Shown: piece after piece, positions 8,523 through 17,357 of the stretch | Position numbering within the stretch: position 1 is the first letter of the stretch | Layout of the letters: each line of letters opens with the position of its first letter | Origin: Glaciecola sp964643575 | GTDB lineage: Bacteria; Pseudomonadota; Gammaproteobacteria; Enterobacterales; Alteromonadaceae | Assembly (NCBI GenBank): GCA_964643575.1 | Contig: CAZXTD010000057.1 | Location: forward strand, 1 to 24,204 | DNA length: 24,204 nucleotides | Direction: 5' to 3' | Made by a program: the position numbers and the translations under genes | The notes under the pieces: model-generated | Told to the model about the DNA's origin: nothing | Databases searched by the model: none | What the model saw: the letters and a program-made list of their open reading frames with translations, nothing else

Positions 8523-9887
8523 TTAATAAACGACGTCAACCAGCCAGGTGACTGTCTCTGGCCAAATCGCCATAATCACTAATACTAGCACTTGAATTAA
8601 AATAAAAGGGGCAACGCCTCTGTATATTTGTTCTGTTTTAACGCTTGGTGGCGCAACGCCTCTTAAATAGAACAGTGCAAACCCAAAAGGCGGTGTTAAA
8701 AACGAGGTTTGCAAGTTTACCGCTATCATTATTCCGAGCCACACAGGGTCTACGCCCATGATAATGAGTATTGGCGCAATAATTGGTACGACCACAAAAG
8801 TAATTTCAATAAAATCAAGAATAAAGCCTAGCAAGAAGATGAGTAACATCACCAATAGCATCGCAGTAAATACGCCGCCTGGCAAAGCTGTAAAAAGGTC
8901 TTTTAATAAGGTTTCGCCGCCTAAACCTCTAAACACTAAAGAAAAAATTGAAGCGCCAATTAAAATCAAAAACACCATACAAGTGACTTTAGTGGTCTCT
9001 TGCACAATGTATCTTACGTTGGGTCGGTTAAGCTGTTTTTTAATTGCCGCTAAGAACAAGGCGCCAACCGCGCCAACCCCTGCAGCCTCTGTTGGCGTAG
9101 CAAAGCCTAAGAGTATAGAGCCTAATACGGCCATAATTAACAAAAGAGGCGGTAGCAGAGCTAATAATAAGCCCTGCAAGTTAGCATGTTCGTTTTCTTG
9201 CCCATGTTCAGGCACTTGGCTAGGAGAAAATTTGCTGACGACTAACAAATAAAGTAAATATAAAGCCACCAATATTAGGCTAGGTAAAAGCGCCCCAACA
9301 AATAAATCGCCCACCGATATGCTATCGGGAGAAAATATGCCCATGTCTAGCTGTGCTTTTTGGTACGCGCTTGATAATACATCGCCCAATAAAACTAGCG
9401 CGATTGACGGCGGAATTATTTGACCTAAGGTGCCCGTTGCGCAGATAGTGCCACACGCCAACTGAGGTGAATAACCTCGTTGCAACATGGTAGGCAATGA
9501 CAACAATCCCATGGTAACAACCGTTGCCCCCACAATCCCTGTGCTTGCTGCCAGCAACATACCTACTAGCACTACCGATACGCCCAAACCTGTTTTATAT
9601 CGGCCCATTAAGGCAGACATGTTCACTAATAGGTCTTCTGCAATTTTAGATTTTTCAAGGACCACACCCATTAAAACAAATAAAGGGACCGCGATTAAGG
9701 TGGTGTTGTTTACAATGCCAAACAAACGGCTTGGCGTAGTCAGTAAATAAGAAGCATCAAACACACCAAAGAATATGCTTACGCCAGCAAATAGCAACGA
9801 CACACCGGCAAGCGTCAGAGCAACGGGATAGCCGAGTAACAACACAAGGCATACAACGGCAAATAAAACGAGGGCCAAAAATTCCAT
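8523..9887 (-). CDS. dctM: TRAP transporter large permease, DctM family
   Basis: DctM is the large membrane subunit, the ion-coupled transport channel of the TRAP system, driven by Na+ or H+ gradients. The 454 residues are almost wholly hydrophobic, with about 12 helices, and contain family segments such as STGIVGATVVTMG, CATGTLGQIIPPSI, GFATPTEAAGVGAVGA and LTPPFGFALFYLRGVAPP. The start ATG directly abuts the stop codon of dctQ with no bases between, so translation is probably coupled. A Na+-coupled TRAP system would fit with the Na+-pumping NQR in the same window; this is inference. Confidence 0.95.
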   Translation of the reverse strand: MEFLALVLFAVVCLVLLLGYPVALTLAGVSLLFAGVSIFFGVFDASYLLTTPSRLFGIVNNTTLIAVPLFVLMGVVLEKSKIAEDLLVNMSALMGRYKTGLGVSVVLVGMLLAASTGIVGATVVTMGLLSLPTMLQRGYSPQLACGTICATGTLGQIIPPSIALVLLGDVLSSAYQKAQLDMGIFSPDSISVGDLFVGALLPSLILVALYLLYLLVVSKFSPSQVPEHGQENEHANLQGLLLALLPPLLLIMAVLGSILLGFATPTEAAGVGAVGALFLAAIKKQLNRPNVRYIVQETTKVTCMVFLILIGASIFSLVFRGLGGETLLKDLFTALPGGVFTAMLLVMLLIFLLGFILDFIEITFVVVPIIAPILIIMGVDPVWLGIMIAVNLQTSFLTPPFGFALFYLRGVAPPSVKTEQIYRGVAPFILIQVLVLVIMAIWPETVTWLVDVVY

Positions 9888-10403
9888 CTATTGCTTTGCT
9901 CCATTAGCTTGGATCAAAAACAAAGTATGTTTAATTATTTCAGACAGTGCTTGCAAAAACATAGTGACAGAAAAAACTAATAAGAAACTTTTGAGAATAT
10001 ATACAAAAGGTAAACCACCGGGCTCACGACTTGATTCGAGCAATTGCCACGACTGCATCACGTAGTGCCAGCAATAAAAGGTGATGAATATACTAAGGGG
10101 TAATAGAAATAAAATGCAGCCAACTAAATCAACGATATGTTGTGTCCGCGCAGAAAACCGTCTGTAAAACACGTCTACCCTAACATGAGCCTGTTGTTGA
10201 TATGTATAAGCACTGCCAAGTAAGAACACAGCGGCGTGAAGATAAGTGACTGACTCTTGCATTCCCACCCAGCCAAGATTAAACCCGTACCTAAGCACAA
10301 CGATTGCAAAGGTGAAAACCGCCATTACAAGTGTGCAATATGCGATTGTTTTGCCAAGTATTTTATTGCTAGTGTCGATACCACGGCTGAGCGCGATTAA
10401 CAT
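9888..10403 (-). CDS. dctQ: TRAP transporter small permease, DctQ family
   Basis: DctQ is the small membrane subunit that joins DctM in TRAP transporters. The 171 residues contain four hydrophobic helices. The segment YLHAAVFLLGSAYTYQQQAHVRVDVFY is typical of the family (its core HVRVDVFY sits after helix 2). It is the first gene of dctQ-dctM-dctP. The ribosome binding site is weak (GAGAA). On the minus strand, about 55-85 bases upstream, TTGAAA and TAAAAA stand 16 bases apart as a possible promoter, judged by eye only. Confidence 0.9.
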   Translation of the reverse strand: MLIALSRGIDTSNKILGKTIAYCTLVMAVFTFAIVVLRYGFNLGWVGMQESVTYLHAAVFLLGSAYTYQQQAHVRVDVFYRRFSARTQHIVDLVGCILFLLPLSIFITFYCWHYVMQSWQLLESSREPGGLPFVYILKSFLLVFSVTMFLQALSEIIKHTLFLIQANGAKQ

Positions 10404-10566
10404 CGTTTTCTCTATTATTGTAGTTACGCAAATGTTGAGGCTTAACCATTCTTTTTTATGCCGCTAGTATAAGATTTCAACTGCGTTTATATTGTTATTA
10501 TGATAAAGATTGTATTGACTTGATGAGAGCCTTGCAACCTAGTTTTTGTTTACTTTAAATTACTAT

Positions 10567-10605
10567 AAAAAAAGCCAAAAATCGTAAAACGACGTTTGGC
10601 TTTTT
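10567..10605 (-). terminator. rho-independent terminator of fklB
   Basis: AAAAAGCCAAA (10569-10579) and TTTGGCTTTTT (10595-10605) form an 11-bp stem. On the minus strand it is followed by an unbroken run of T (complement of 10567-10573). It lies about 50 bases behind the fklB stop codon. The other strand also has five T, so it could act in both directions. Confidence 0.85.
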
Positions 10606-10652
10606 ACAATGTCTTTAATGTGCACTTTTTCGTGACACACCTAGCTTATGAT

Positions 10653-11273
10653 TTACCCGAGTATTTCAAGTAATTCAACATCAAAAATTAGCGTGCTATA
10701 TGGACCAATCGCCGCGCCGGCGCCCTGCTCTCCGTAGGCTAAGTCGTGAGGTACATATAAGCGCCATTTGTCGCCCGTTGACATTAATTGTAAGGCTTCA
10801 GTCCAGCCTTTGATTACACCATTCACTGGGAATTCAGCAGGTTGGCCTCGGTCGTAGCTGCTATCAAATACAGTACCGTCGATAAGCGTGCCATGATAAT
10901 GAACGCGCACAGTAGACGCTGCACTAGGTGTATCACCGCTACCTTCGTTAACGACTTCGTACTGTAAGCCAGAGTCAGTCACTTGAATTTCTTCACGTTG
11001 TGCGTTTTTCTCTAAAAAGTCGGCGCCTTCTTTTACCACTGCAGCAAACTGCTCTTGTTTGGCTTCTTGCATACGGGTGTGAATTTCGTTAAACGCAACG
11101 CGTAACTCATCATTGCCAACTTGGGGCATCGCCTTTGCAAAGCCATCTTTTAAGCCGGCAAGTACCACTTCGATGTCCAAACCGTCGAAAGGATTAGACA
11201 CTAGCTGTTCGCCCATTTGGTAACCAATACCGTAACTTGCTTGCTGCTCTACGCTTGTATAAGAATCAGACAC
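10653..11273 (-). CDS. fklB: FKBP-type peptidyl-prolyl cis-trans isomerase (FKBP22, FklB)
   Basis: FklB catalyses cis-trans isomerisation of prolyl bonds during protein folding. The N-terminal part (about 1-75, starting SVEQQASYGIGYQMGEQL) is the dimerisation domain, followed by a long helix and the FKBP domain (about 99-206) with VHYHGTLIDGTVFDSS and YVPHDLAYGEQGAGAAIGP. I choose the GTG at 11271-11273: GGAG lies 5 bases upstream, and the resulting 206 residues equal the length of E. coli FklB. An in-frame ATG 21 codons earlier would add an untypical hydrophobic leader. No signal peptide is present from the GTG, so the protein is probably cytoplasmic. It is divergent from ppc. Confidence 0.95.
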   Translation of the reverse strand: MSDSYTSVEQQASYGIGYQMGEQLVSNPFDGLDIEVVLAGLKDGFAKAMPQVGNDELRVAFNEIHTRMQEAKQEQFAAVVKEGADFLEKNAQREEIQVTDSGLQYEVVNEGSGDTPSAASTVRVHYHGTLIDGTVFDSSYDRGQPAEFPVNGVIKGWTEALQLMSTGDKWRLYVPHDLAYGEQGAGAAIGPYSTLIFDVELLEILG

Positions 11274-11363
11274 ATTTTCTCCAAAAATAATCGTTTTAAT
11301 TGTCGTTAAAAGTATAACTAATGGATCATACCACACAAGTTTGCAGAACTTTAGTCCGCACGT

Positions 11364-11392
11364 GCCTTTAAGGCCTTACAGGCCATAAAGGC
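11364..11392. repeat. 29-base near-perfect inverted repeat between fklB and ppc
   Basis: GCCTTTAAGGCCT (11364-11376) pairs with AGGCCATAAAGGC (11380-11392) at 12 of 13 positions with a 3-base loop. It stands between divergent genes and has no T-run on either side, so it is not an obvious terminator. It may be an operator or a structured leader element. Confidence 0.5.
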
Positions 11393-11598
11393 TGCAATGT
11401 GCCTATTATAACTAACCATATATCAATTGTAGGTAAGTTATAAACCGAATAACTTAGACAGGACGACAAGATCACGGTATCTTTATTCGACAATAGTCGT
11501 AGAATCTGCACGCTACTGCAATTAAATCATTATCAATATAAAATTTAAAACTTGCTTGCTGCATAAGCTTGCAAACAAAACATGGAGTCCTTTTGAGT

Positions 11599-11928
11599 AT
11601 GAATGAAGCATTGGTTGATCAACTTAAAGAAACAGTGAAATACCTAGGTGCAACCCTCGGTGAGACAATTAAAAATGAGTTGGGCGAGCAATGGCTGGCG
11701 CGTATTGAAGAAATTCGCCATAACGGAAGACACTCATCTAAAGGTGAACAACAAAGCACTGAAAAACTCGCAAAAGACTTAAGCAAGCTCGACAACAAAT
11801 CATTGCTCACGATCGCTCGCGCATTTGCACAGTTTTTAACCCTGGCAAATATCGCAGAGCAAGAGTTTAATATCGCCGCAGGGCAAGATGCTTCTTTGGC
11901 GTCTCAACTTGGTGTGCTTAAACATTGA
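11599..11928 (+). pseudogene. ppc: phosphoenolpyruvate carboxylase, N-terminal fragment before frameshift
   Basis: This 110-codon piece aligns by eye with the start of E. coli PEP carboxylase (MNE..., LGATLGETIKNELGE, then ARAFAQFLTLANIAEQ). The reading frame meets TGA at 11926-11928 shortly after QLGVLKH. The rest of the enzyme continues in the next frame from about 11915. The usual helix of about 16-20 residues before the IDLVLTAHPTE motif is missing, so bases are lost here and their number is not a multiple of three. GGAG at 11584-11587 fits best with a TTG start at 11593, two codons upstream of this ATG; the ATG is chosen by family alignment. Confidence 0.85.
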
Positions 11929-14158
11929 TTTAGTGCTCACAGCTCACCCTACCGAAGTCACGCGTCGTACTAACATTCATAAACATAGGCAACTGGCAAA
12001 TCAGTTGCAAAAACTTCACAATTCAAATTTATCTGACGTTGAATCTCGACGCGTTAAACAGCGCATCAGCGACCTAATTACCCAAGCTTGGCACACCGAA
12101 GAAATTCGTTCAGTACGTCCTACACCTGTAGACGAAGCGCGCTGGGGCTTTTCGGTAATCGAAAATTCTTTATGGGAAGCGGTACCTGACTTTTTAAGAG
12201 ACTTAGACGACTATTTAAGTGTTAATTATGATGCTCAGTTACCACTAAATGCCAAACCTGTGCAATTTAGCTCATGGATGGGTGGTGACCGCGACGGTAA
12301 TCCTTTTGTAACCTCAAGCGTTACTCAAGAAGTGCTGCTCAGAGCAAGACGCCGTGCAGCCAAATTATTCTTAAACGATTTACATCAGTTATACACCGAA
12401 CTTTCGATGAATGACTGTAGCGACAGCCTGCGCGAAAAGGTAGGTGAAGCCCGCGAACCTTACCGAGCAATTCTTAAACCCTTAATCGAAAAGCTGACAA
12501 TTACGCAACAAGGTAGAGTGGATCCAAGTGAATGGCTATCAGACAACGCCGAACTCCAACAGCCCTTGCTTGATTGTTATCACTCACTAATAGAATGCGG
12601 CATGCAAGTAACTGCAAATGGTGAATTACTCGATTGTTTGCGTCGTTCACATTGCTTTGGCATGCACCTGCTTAAACTCGACGTGCGCCAAGACTCGCAG
12701 CGCCATGCAGATGTATTCAGTGAACTCACTCGCTACTTGGGCATGGGCGATTACAACCAGTGGAGCGAGCAAGACAAACAAGCATTTTTGCTACGTGAGC
12801 TCGCATCACGCAGGCCATTAATACCTCAAGATTGGCAACCATCTGATGATGTTCAAGAAGTACTCGATACCTGCCGAGTGATCGCAAAAAATGGTAAAGA
12901 TGGCTTTGGTATTTATATCATTTCAATGGCCAGTGAGCCTTCTGATGTACTCGCTGTTCAACTGCTATTAAAAGAAGCTGGGGTGAGCTGGCCTATGCCA
13001 GTAGCACCTCTATTTGAAACCCTTGATGACTTAAATAACTCACCCGAAGTAATGCAAAAGCTGCTAAGCATAGACTGGTATCGTGGCTATATTGGCGGTC
13101 AGCAATATGTGATGATTGGCTATTCAGATTCTGCCAAAGATGCGGGCTCTATTGCCGCAGGTTGGGCACAATACAGTGCACAAGAAGCGTTGGTTAAAAT
13201 CGCTAGCGAAAACCAGCTTAAGTTAACCTTATTCCATGGCCGTGGCGGCACAATAGGTCGCGGTGGATTGCCGGCCAAAGCGGCAATTCATTCTCAACCT
13301 CCGGGCTCGTTAGATGGAGGATTTAGGGTTACCGAGCAAGGTGAAACTATTCGTTATAAGTTTGGCATGCCGCAATTAGCAAAACGTAGTTTGTCGTTAT
13401 ACGCTTCGGCGGTATTAGAAGCGGTATTGCTTCCACCACCTGAGCCAAAAGCACAATGGCGTGATGTGATTGGCGAAATGGCTGACAAAGGACGCGACAA
13501 CTATCGTCATACTGTGCGCCACGACCCTGAGTTTGTTCCTTATTTTAGAGTGGCAACGCCAGAGCAAGAACTTGGCAAATTGCCTCTTGGTAGCCGGCCT
13601 GCCAAGCGTAATCCGCAAGGCGGTATTGAAAGTTTACGTGCAATTCCTTGGATATTTGCATGGGCGCAAACCCGTTTAGTATTGCCGTCGTGGTTAGGTG
13701 TAATGAAAGCTGTTGATGAAGTTAACACCGGTGACAATCAAGTTATTGTGCAAGAAATGATTGAACAATGGCCGTTTTTTGCATCACGCTTGTCAATGCT
13801 CGACATGGTCTTTCAAAAAGCTGACCCTAAAGTAAGCGAAGCCTACGACAAACGCCTCGTGCCCGACAACTTAAGTCACTTTGGTAAAGCCTTGCGTGAT
13901 GAATTAACGCAATCGATGCAAAGCCTTCTAAAAATGACGGGCCACGAGCATATGATGGAGGACTCGCCCCATGCTCGAAACTCCATGTTTATAAGAGCTG
14001 GCTACCTGCAACCCTTGCATTATTTGCAAATCGAACTTCTAGATCGCATTCGAAAGGCTGAATCCTCTGAATGTAAAGATGAAGATAAAGCCGTGCTAGA
14101 GCGTGCGATGATGGTAGCCATCACTGGTATTGCCGTAGGTATGCGAAACACAGGCTAA
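11888..14158 (+). pseudogene. ppc: phosphoenolpyruvate carboxylase, main catalytic part
   Basis: PEP carboxylase adds bicarbonate to phosphoenolpyruvate, giving oxaloacetate to refill the TCA cycle. True homology begins around 11915; the ATG at 11888 lies in the overlapping wrong-frame stretch and is probably not a real start. The catalytic histidine segment LVLTAHPTE, the glycine-rich FHGRGGTIGRGG loop, SQPPGSLDGG, TPEQELGKLPLGSRPAKR, SLRAIPWIFAW and the invariant C-terminal MRNTG are all intact. With the N-terminal fragment and the missing residues, the total is close to the 883 of E. coli. There is only one lesion in the whole gene, so either the loss is recent or it is an assembly error. 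The next gene follows after 1 base. Confidence 0.9.
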
Positions 14159-14159
14159 T

Positions 14160-14660
14160 ATGACAACAACTATGGTCAATATTGGACTTAGCAACCCTAA
14201 ATCAGCCAGCAACGTTGCCGTTATTCTGCGCGCTGCTGGTTGTTATGGAGTATCAGCTATTAATTACACCGGCACGCGCTACACATATGCAAAAGCATTC
14301 AATCAAGATACCAAAAATTTTCGAGACAGCATTCCTACTCATGCTGTTGAAGACTTATTAGCAAACAAACCCAACGGGGCATTGAGTGTTGCTATCGAGC
14401 TAGTCGAAGGTGCAGTGCCCTTACCCGAATTTGAGCATCCTGATAACGCGTACTATATTTTTGGGCCTGAAGATGGGTCGCTGTCCCAAGAAATAGTGGA
14501 CGAATGTGACCACGTTGTATACATTCCAACGTGCTCCAGCATGAATTTAGCTGTAACAGCGAATGTGGTGCTTTACGACCGTTTAGCAAAGAGTGATTAC
14601 GATAAAAGCGCGGAGTTTTTGCTAAATAGCCGAGATAAAAACAACAACACGCGCAAATAA
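14160..14660 (+). CDS. SpoU/TrmH-family (SPOUT) RNA 2'-O-methyltransferase
   Basis: A 166-residue protein with the three SPOUT motifs: NPKSASNVAVILRAAG (motif 1, about 12-27), YYIFGPEDGSLSQEIVDE (motif 2, about 98-115) and YIPTCSSMNLAVTANVVLYD (motif 3, about 120-139). These form the knotted S-adenosylmethionine site. Such enzymes methylate ribose 2'-OH groups in tRNA or rRNA. The size is near that of TrmL, which modifies the tRNA wobble base, but the sequence is distinct enough that I do not name the target. No extra RNA-binding domain is present. It starts 1 base after ppc without a clear ribosome binding site, so it is probably translated after ppc. Its TAA stop lies in the loop of the following hairpin. 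Confidence 0.88.
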   Translation: MTTTMVNIGLSNPKSASNVAVILRAAGCYGVSAINYTGTRYTYAKAFNQDTKNFRDSIPTHAVEDLLANKPNGALSVAIELVEGAVPLPEFEHPDNAYYIFGPEDGSLSQEIVDECDHVVYIPTCSSMNLAVTANVVLYDRLAKSDYDKSAEFLLNSRDKNNNTRK

Positions 14661-14671
14661 GCGCGTGTTGT
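14644..14671. terminator. bidirectional terminator between the SpoU-type gene and mdh
   Basis: ACAACACGCGC (14644-14654) and GCGCGTGTTGT (14661-14671) form a perfect 11-bp stem around AAATAA, which contains the stop codon of the plus-strand gene. On the minus strand the stem is followed by TGTTTTT, a fair U-run, so it best serves mdh. The plus side has only a weak T stretch. Confidence 0.75.
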
Positions 14672-14710
14672 AATCTTTAACGAAGCCTTTTAAAGACTTG
14701 TGTTTAATGG

Positions 14711-15649
14711 CTAGCCCTTTACGAAATCAACACCCATTTGAATGTCGTTGCGCAGGCCGTCTAGCATATCTTCTTTCGCTTTTTGCTCAAACGCGCTTAA
14801 CTCACCATAAGGCAAGATTTCTTCAACACCGTTTTTGCCTAAACGAACTGGATGCGCGAAAAACGCAGCATCTTCAGAGCCATCTACTTGCACGTAAGTG
14901 TACTCAACCACGTCTTCACCTTTCAACGCCGCAACGAGCGATAAACAAAAACGTGCCGCAGCCTGGCCCATTGATAAAGTCGCAGACCCACCGCCTGCTT
15001 TTGCCTCGACGACTTCGGTACCAGCGTTTTGAATACGCGGTGTGAGCGCAGCTATTTCTTCGTCAGTAAAGCTTACACCTTCTACTTGTGACAATAAGGG
15101 TAAAATAGTGGTGCCAGAGTGACCACCAATAACCGGTACGTGCACTTCTGATGTGCTCTTGCCTTTTAGTTCGGCGATAAAGGTTTCTGAACGAATGACA
15201 TCAAGGGTAGTCACACCAAACAATTTATTTTTATTGTAAACGCCTTTTGCTTTGAGTGTTTCGGCAGCAATTGCAACTGTAGTGTTAACTGGGTTGGTGA
15301 TAATACCAATACACGCCTCTGGGCAGTTGTCTGCGCATGCTTCAATTAGGTTTTTCACGATGCCCGCGTTAATATTAAACAAATCAGAGCGGTCCATACC
15401 TGGCTTTCTTGGCACGCCGGCTGGAATAAGTACAATGTCACAACCTGTTAAGGCTTTTGCCAAATCGTCTGCGCCAAAACCTGCAACGCTCACGTCGGTA
15501 GGAATATGGCTTAAATCAACGGCAACACCTGGTACAACCGGTGCAACGTCGTATAAAGACAATTCAGAACCTGCGGGTAATTGCGTTTTAAGCAATAACG
15601 ACAAAGCCTGACCAATACCACCTGCTGCGCCCAATACGGCTACTTTCAT
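14711..15649 (-). CDS. mdh: malate dehydrogenase (NAD+)
   Basis: Mdh interconverts malate and oxaloacetate with NAD+ in the TCA cycle. From the ATG at 15647-15649 the protein has 312 residues, identical in length to E. coli Mdh. It has the NAD-binding start MKVAVLGAAGGIGQ, the substrate arginines in AGVPRKPGMDRSDLF, the conserved NPVNTTV segment and the catalytic histidine in VIGGHSGTT (about 177). A further in-frame ATG seven codons upstream is less likely because the family begins at MKVAVLG; GGAG lies 9 bases before the chosen start. It is divergent from argR, an arrangement widespread in gammaproteobacteria. Confidence 0.97.
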   Translation of the reverse strand: MKVAVLGAAGGIGQALSLLLKTQLPAGSELSLYDVAPVVPGVAVDLSHIPTDVSVAGFGADDLAKALTGCDIVLIPAGVPRKPGMDRSDLFNINAGIVKNLIEACADNCPEACIGIITNPVNTTVAIAAETLKAKGVYNKNKLFGVTTLDVIRSETFIAELKGKSTSEVHVPVIGGHSGTTILPLLSQVEGVSFTDEEIAALTPRIQNAGTEVVEAKAGGGSATLSMGQAAARFCLSLVAALKGEDVVEYTYVQVDGSEDAAFFAHPVRLGKNGVEEILPYGELSAFEQKAKEDMLDGLRNDIQMGVDFVKG

Positions 15650-15690
15650 AGAGTTATCTCCGATAAACAAGATTGATAAATTGAGCGCGA

Positions 15691-15719
15691 AGATTAGCCC
15701 AAATAACGCAAAATCTCAA
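15691..15719 (-). promoter_or_regulatory. candidate sigma-70 promoter of mdh
   Basis: On the minus strand TTGAGA (15714-15719) and TAATCT (15691-15696) are separated by exactly 17 bases, about 40 bases before the mdh start. The -35 is good and the -10 is poor. Judged by eye only. Confidence 0.3.
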
Positions 15720-15734
15720 TCACCCTATAGTCGC

Positions 15735-15773
15735 AATGCATAATTAAACTCATTTGTTGCGTATATTGGCAAA
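15735..15773. promoter_or_regulatory. candidate tandem ARG boxes (ArgR operator)
   Basis: Two degenerate matches to the 14-base ArgR core (TGMATWWWWATKCA) are TGCATAATTAAACT (15737-15750, 11 of 14) and TGCGTATATTGGCA (15758-15771, 11 of 14). As 18-base boxes they are separated by 3 bases, the spacing known for paired ARG boxes in E. coli. They lie between mdh and argR, where autoregulation of argR would be expected. Each match alone is weak; the spacing raises the case. Confidence 0.35.
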
Positions 15774-15878
15774 TTTTTAAGCTTTAGCGCCGACAAAAAT
15801 TGCCATTGCGCGATGCTTGTAGGAGAATAAAGAATCGTTTGGCAGTTCGTCTTCATAAAAATATAAACAAAAGAACCT

Positions 15879-16343
15879 ATGACCTCACCAAAACAAGACA
15901 TATTAGTGAAAGCTTTTCGCGAAATCCTAACCACCGAAAGTTACGGCTCTCAGGGTGAAATAGTCAACGCCCTTAAGAGCGCCGGCTTCGACAATATTAG
16001 CCAGTCGAAAGTGTCGCGAATGTTAAGCAAGTTTGGTGCGGTACGTACTAGAGACGCTCGAGGTGACATGGTTTATTGCTTGCCACCAGAACTTGGCATG
16101 CCAACGGCGAAAAGCCCCGTTAAACAGCTCGTTTTAGATATTGTGCATAATAATGTAATGGTGATAATCCGCACAAGCCCCGGTGCTGCTCAGCTCATTG
16201 CTCGCTTACTAGATTCATTAAGTCACACCGACGGTGTGTTGGGCACAATTGCAGGAGACGACACTATTTTTATAGCTCCAGCAGATATCGAGCATATTGA
16301 AGAATTACGCCAACGCGTACAGGATTTATTCGATAGCGTTTGA
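15879..16343 (+). CDS. argR: arginine repressor
   Basis: ArgR is the hexameric, L-arginine-dependent repressor of arginine biosynthesis and an accessory factor in plasmid recombination in E. coli. The 154 residues (E. coli 156) have an N-terminal winged helix-turn-helix (about 1-75) with the SQSKVSRMLSKFGAVRTRD recognition region. The C-terminal oligomerisation and arginine-binding domain carries GTIAGDDTIF with its aspartate pair. It starts at ATG with no strong ribosome binding site nearby. It is divergent from mdh and converges with rsmI, with 10 bases between the stops. Confidence 0.96.
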   Translation: MTSPKQDILVKAFREILTTESYGSQGEIVNALKSAGFDNISQSKVSRMLSKFGAVRTRDARGDMVYCLPPELGMPTAKSPVKQLVLDIVHNNVMVIIRTSPGAAQLIARLLDSLSHTDGVLGTIAGDDTIFIAPADIEHIEELRQRVQDLFDSV

Positions 16344-16353
16344 AGATGCAAAA

Positions 16354-17193
16354 CTACCCTTCTTGCTTCAACTCAAGTGCGTATTGATACAATTGTTTTT
16401 TATTTACCTTGTAGTGCTCACTAACGATACTAGCCGCAACTTTCGGGGGTAATTCTGCGACCAAAGCTTGCATCAAGCTCATGGCTTCGGTTGGCAAGCT
16501 TTGCTGCGGTGGCGCTTGACACTTTAGCATCAACACAAATTCACCCTTTTGACGCGCAGGCTCAGCCTGTAACCACGCAAGTACTTCTTGGGCAGTGCCA
16601 CTGACGTAAGTCTCAAAATGTTTGCTGATTTCTTTGGCAAGCACAATTTGATGCCCTTCTGGCAATACCTCTGAAGCATTTTGCAATGTGTCGACAACCC
16701 GCCGAGGTGCCTCGTAAAAGATGCTCGTGGTATAACTTAATGCAGCACTTAATAAGGCTTCTTGCTTAGCTTTTTGTTTAACGGGTAAAAAACCTAAAAA
16801 GGTAAACTTGTCGGTGGCCAAACCAGAGGCGCTAAGCGCTGTTGTTAATGCGCATGGCCCCGGTAATGCAATAATTTGAATGTCGTGCTGACGACAAGTG
16901 CTCACTAATGTATAGCCAGGGTCACTAATTAGCGGCGTGCCTGCATCGGATATCAGCGCAATGCAATCGCCCTCTTTCAACTTAGTCACCATTAATTGAG
17001 TTCGCTGGTGTTCATTATGGTCGTGCAAACTCATTGTTTTGGTTTTAATTCCAAAATGCTGCAACAAACTACCCGAATGACGAGTATCTTCTGCCGCAAT
17101 TAAGTCCACCTTGCTTAGCGTTTCAATTGCTCGCTCACTCATATCTGACAAATTGCCAATAGGCGTGGGCACAATATACAAAATACCGGTCAA
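16354..17193 (-). CDS. rsmI: 16S rRNA (cytidine-1402-2'-O)-methyltransferase RsmI
   Basis: RsmI methylates the ribose of C1402 in 16S rRNA at the ribosomal P site. The 279 residues (E. coli 286) show the tetrapyrrole-methylase-type fold: LYIVPTPIGNLSDMSERA at the N-terminus, IAAEDTRHSGSLLQHFGI, ISDAGTPLISDPG and ALPGPCALTTALSASGL for S-adenosylmethionine binding, then FYEAPRRV and a helical C-terminus. The start is TTG (17191-17193). An upstream in-frame stop at 17212-17214 and the conserved N-terminus leave no better choice; GAG about 6 bases before may serve as ribosome binding site. It is divergent from lpoA, as in E. coli. Confidence 0.95.
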   Translation of the reverse strand: MTGILYIVPTPIGNLSDMSERAIETLSKVDLIAAEDTRHSGSLLQHFGIKTKTMSLHDHNEHQRTQLMVTKLKEGDCIALISDAGTPLISDPGYTLVSTCRQHDIQIIALPGPCALTTALSASGLATDKFTFLGFLPVKQKAKQEALLSAALSYTTSIFYEAPRRVVDTLQNASEVLPEGHQIVLAKEISKHFETYVSGTAQEVLAWLQAEPARQKGEFVLMLKCQAPPQQSLPTEAMSLMQALVAELPPKVAASIVSEHYKVNKKQLYQYALELKQEG

Positions 17194-17357
17194 ATGATTC
17201 TCACAACAGCTTTACTCAAGTTGGCGCTAGTCTACCTTAAACCAGAGCGTAAACTAAAGATCAGATTCTTATAAATACCCTAGATCTTTTTCCTAAGCCA
17301 AGTACACTACTCATATGAATAACGGTGTCTTTTTAACTCGTTGGTAAATGACAACTA

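Noticed and set aside
8758..9252. 164-residue plus-strand open frame opposite dctM
   Set aside because: It mirrors a highly hydrophobic conserved gene; its low-complexity K/T/P-rich product is a typical shadow.
11274..11336. Longer fklB start with a hydrophobic leader suggesting export
   Set aside because: The GTG at 11273 has a good ribosome binding site and gives the exact E. coli FklB length; the leader has no proper signal-peptide form.
15822..15839. AGAATAAAGAATCG as a further ARG box before argR
   Set aside because: It matches only about 9 of 14 core positions and does not keep the 3-base spacing to another box.
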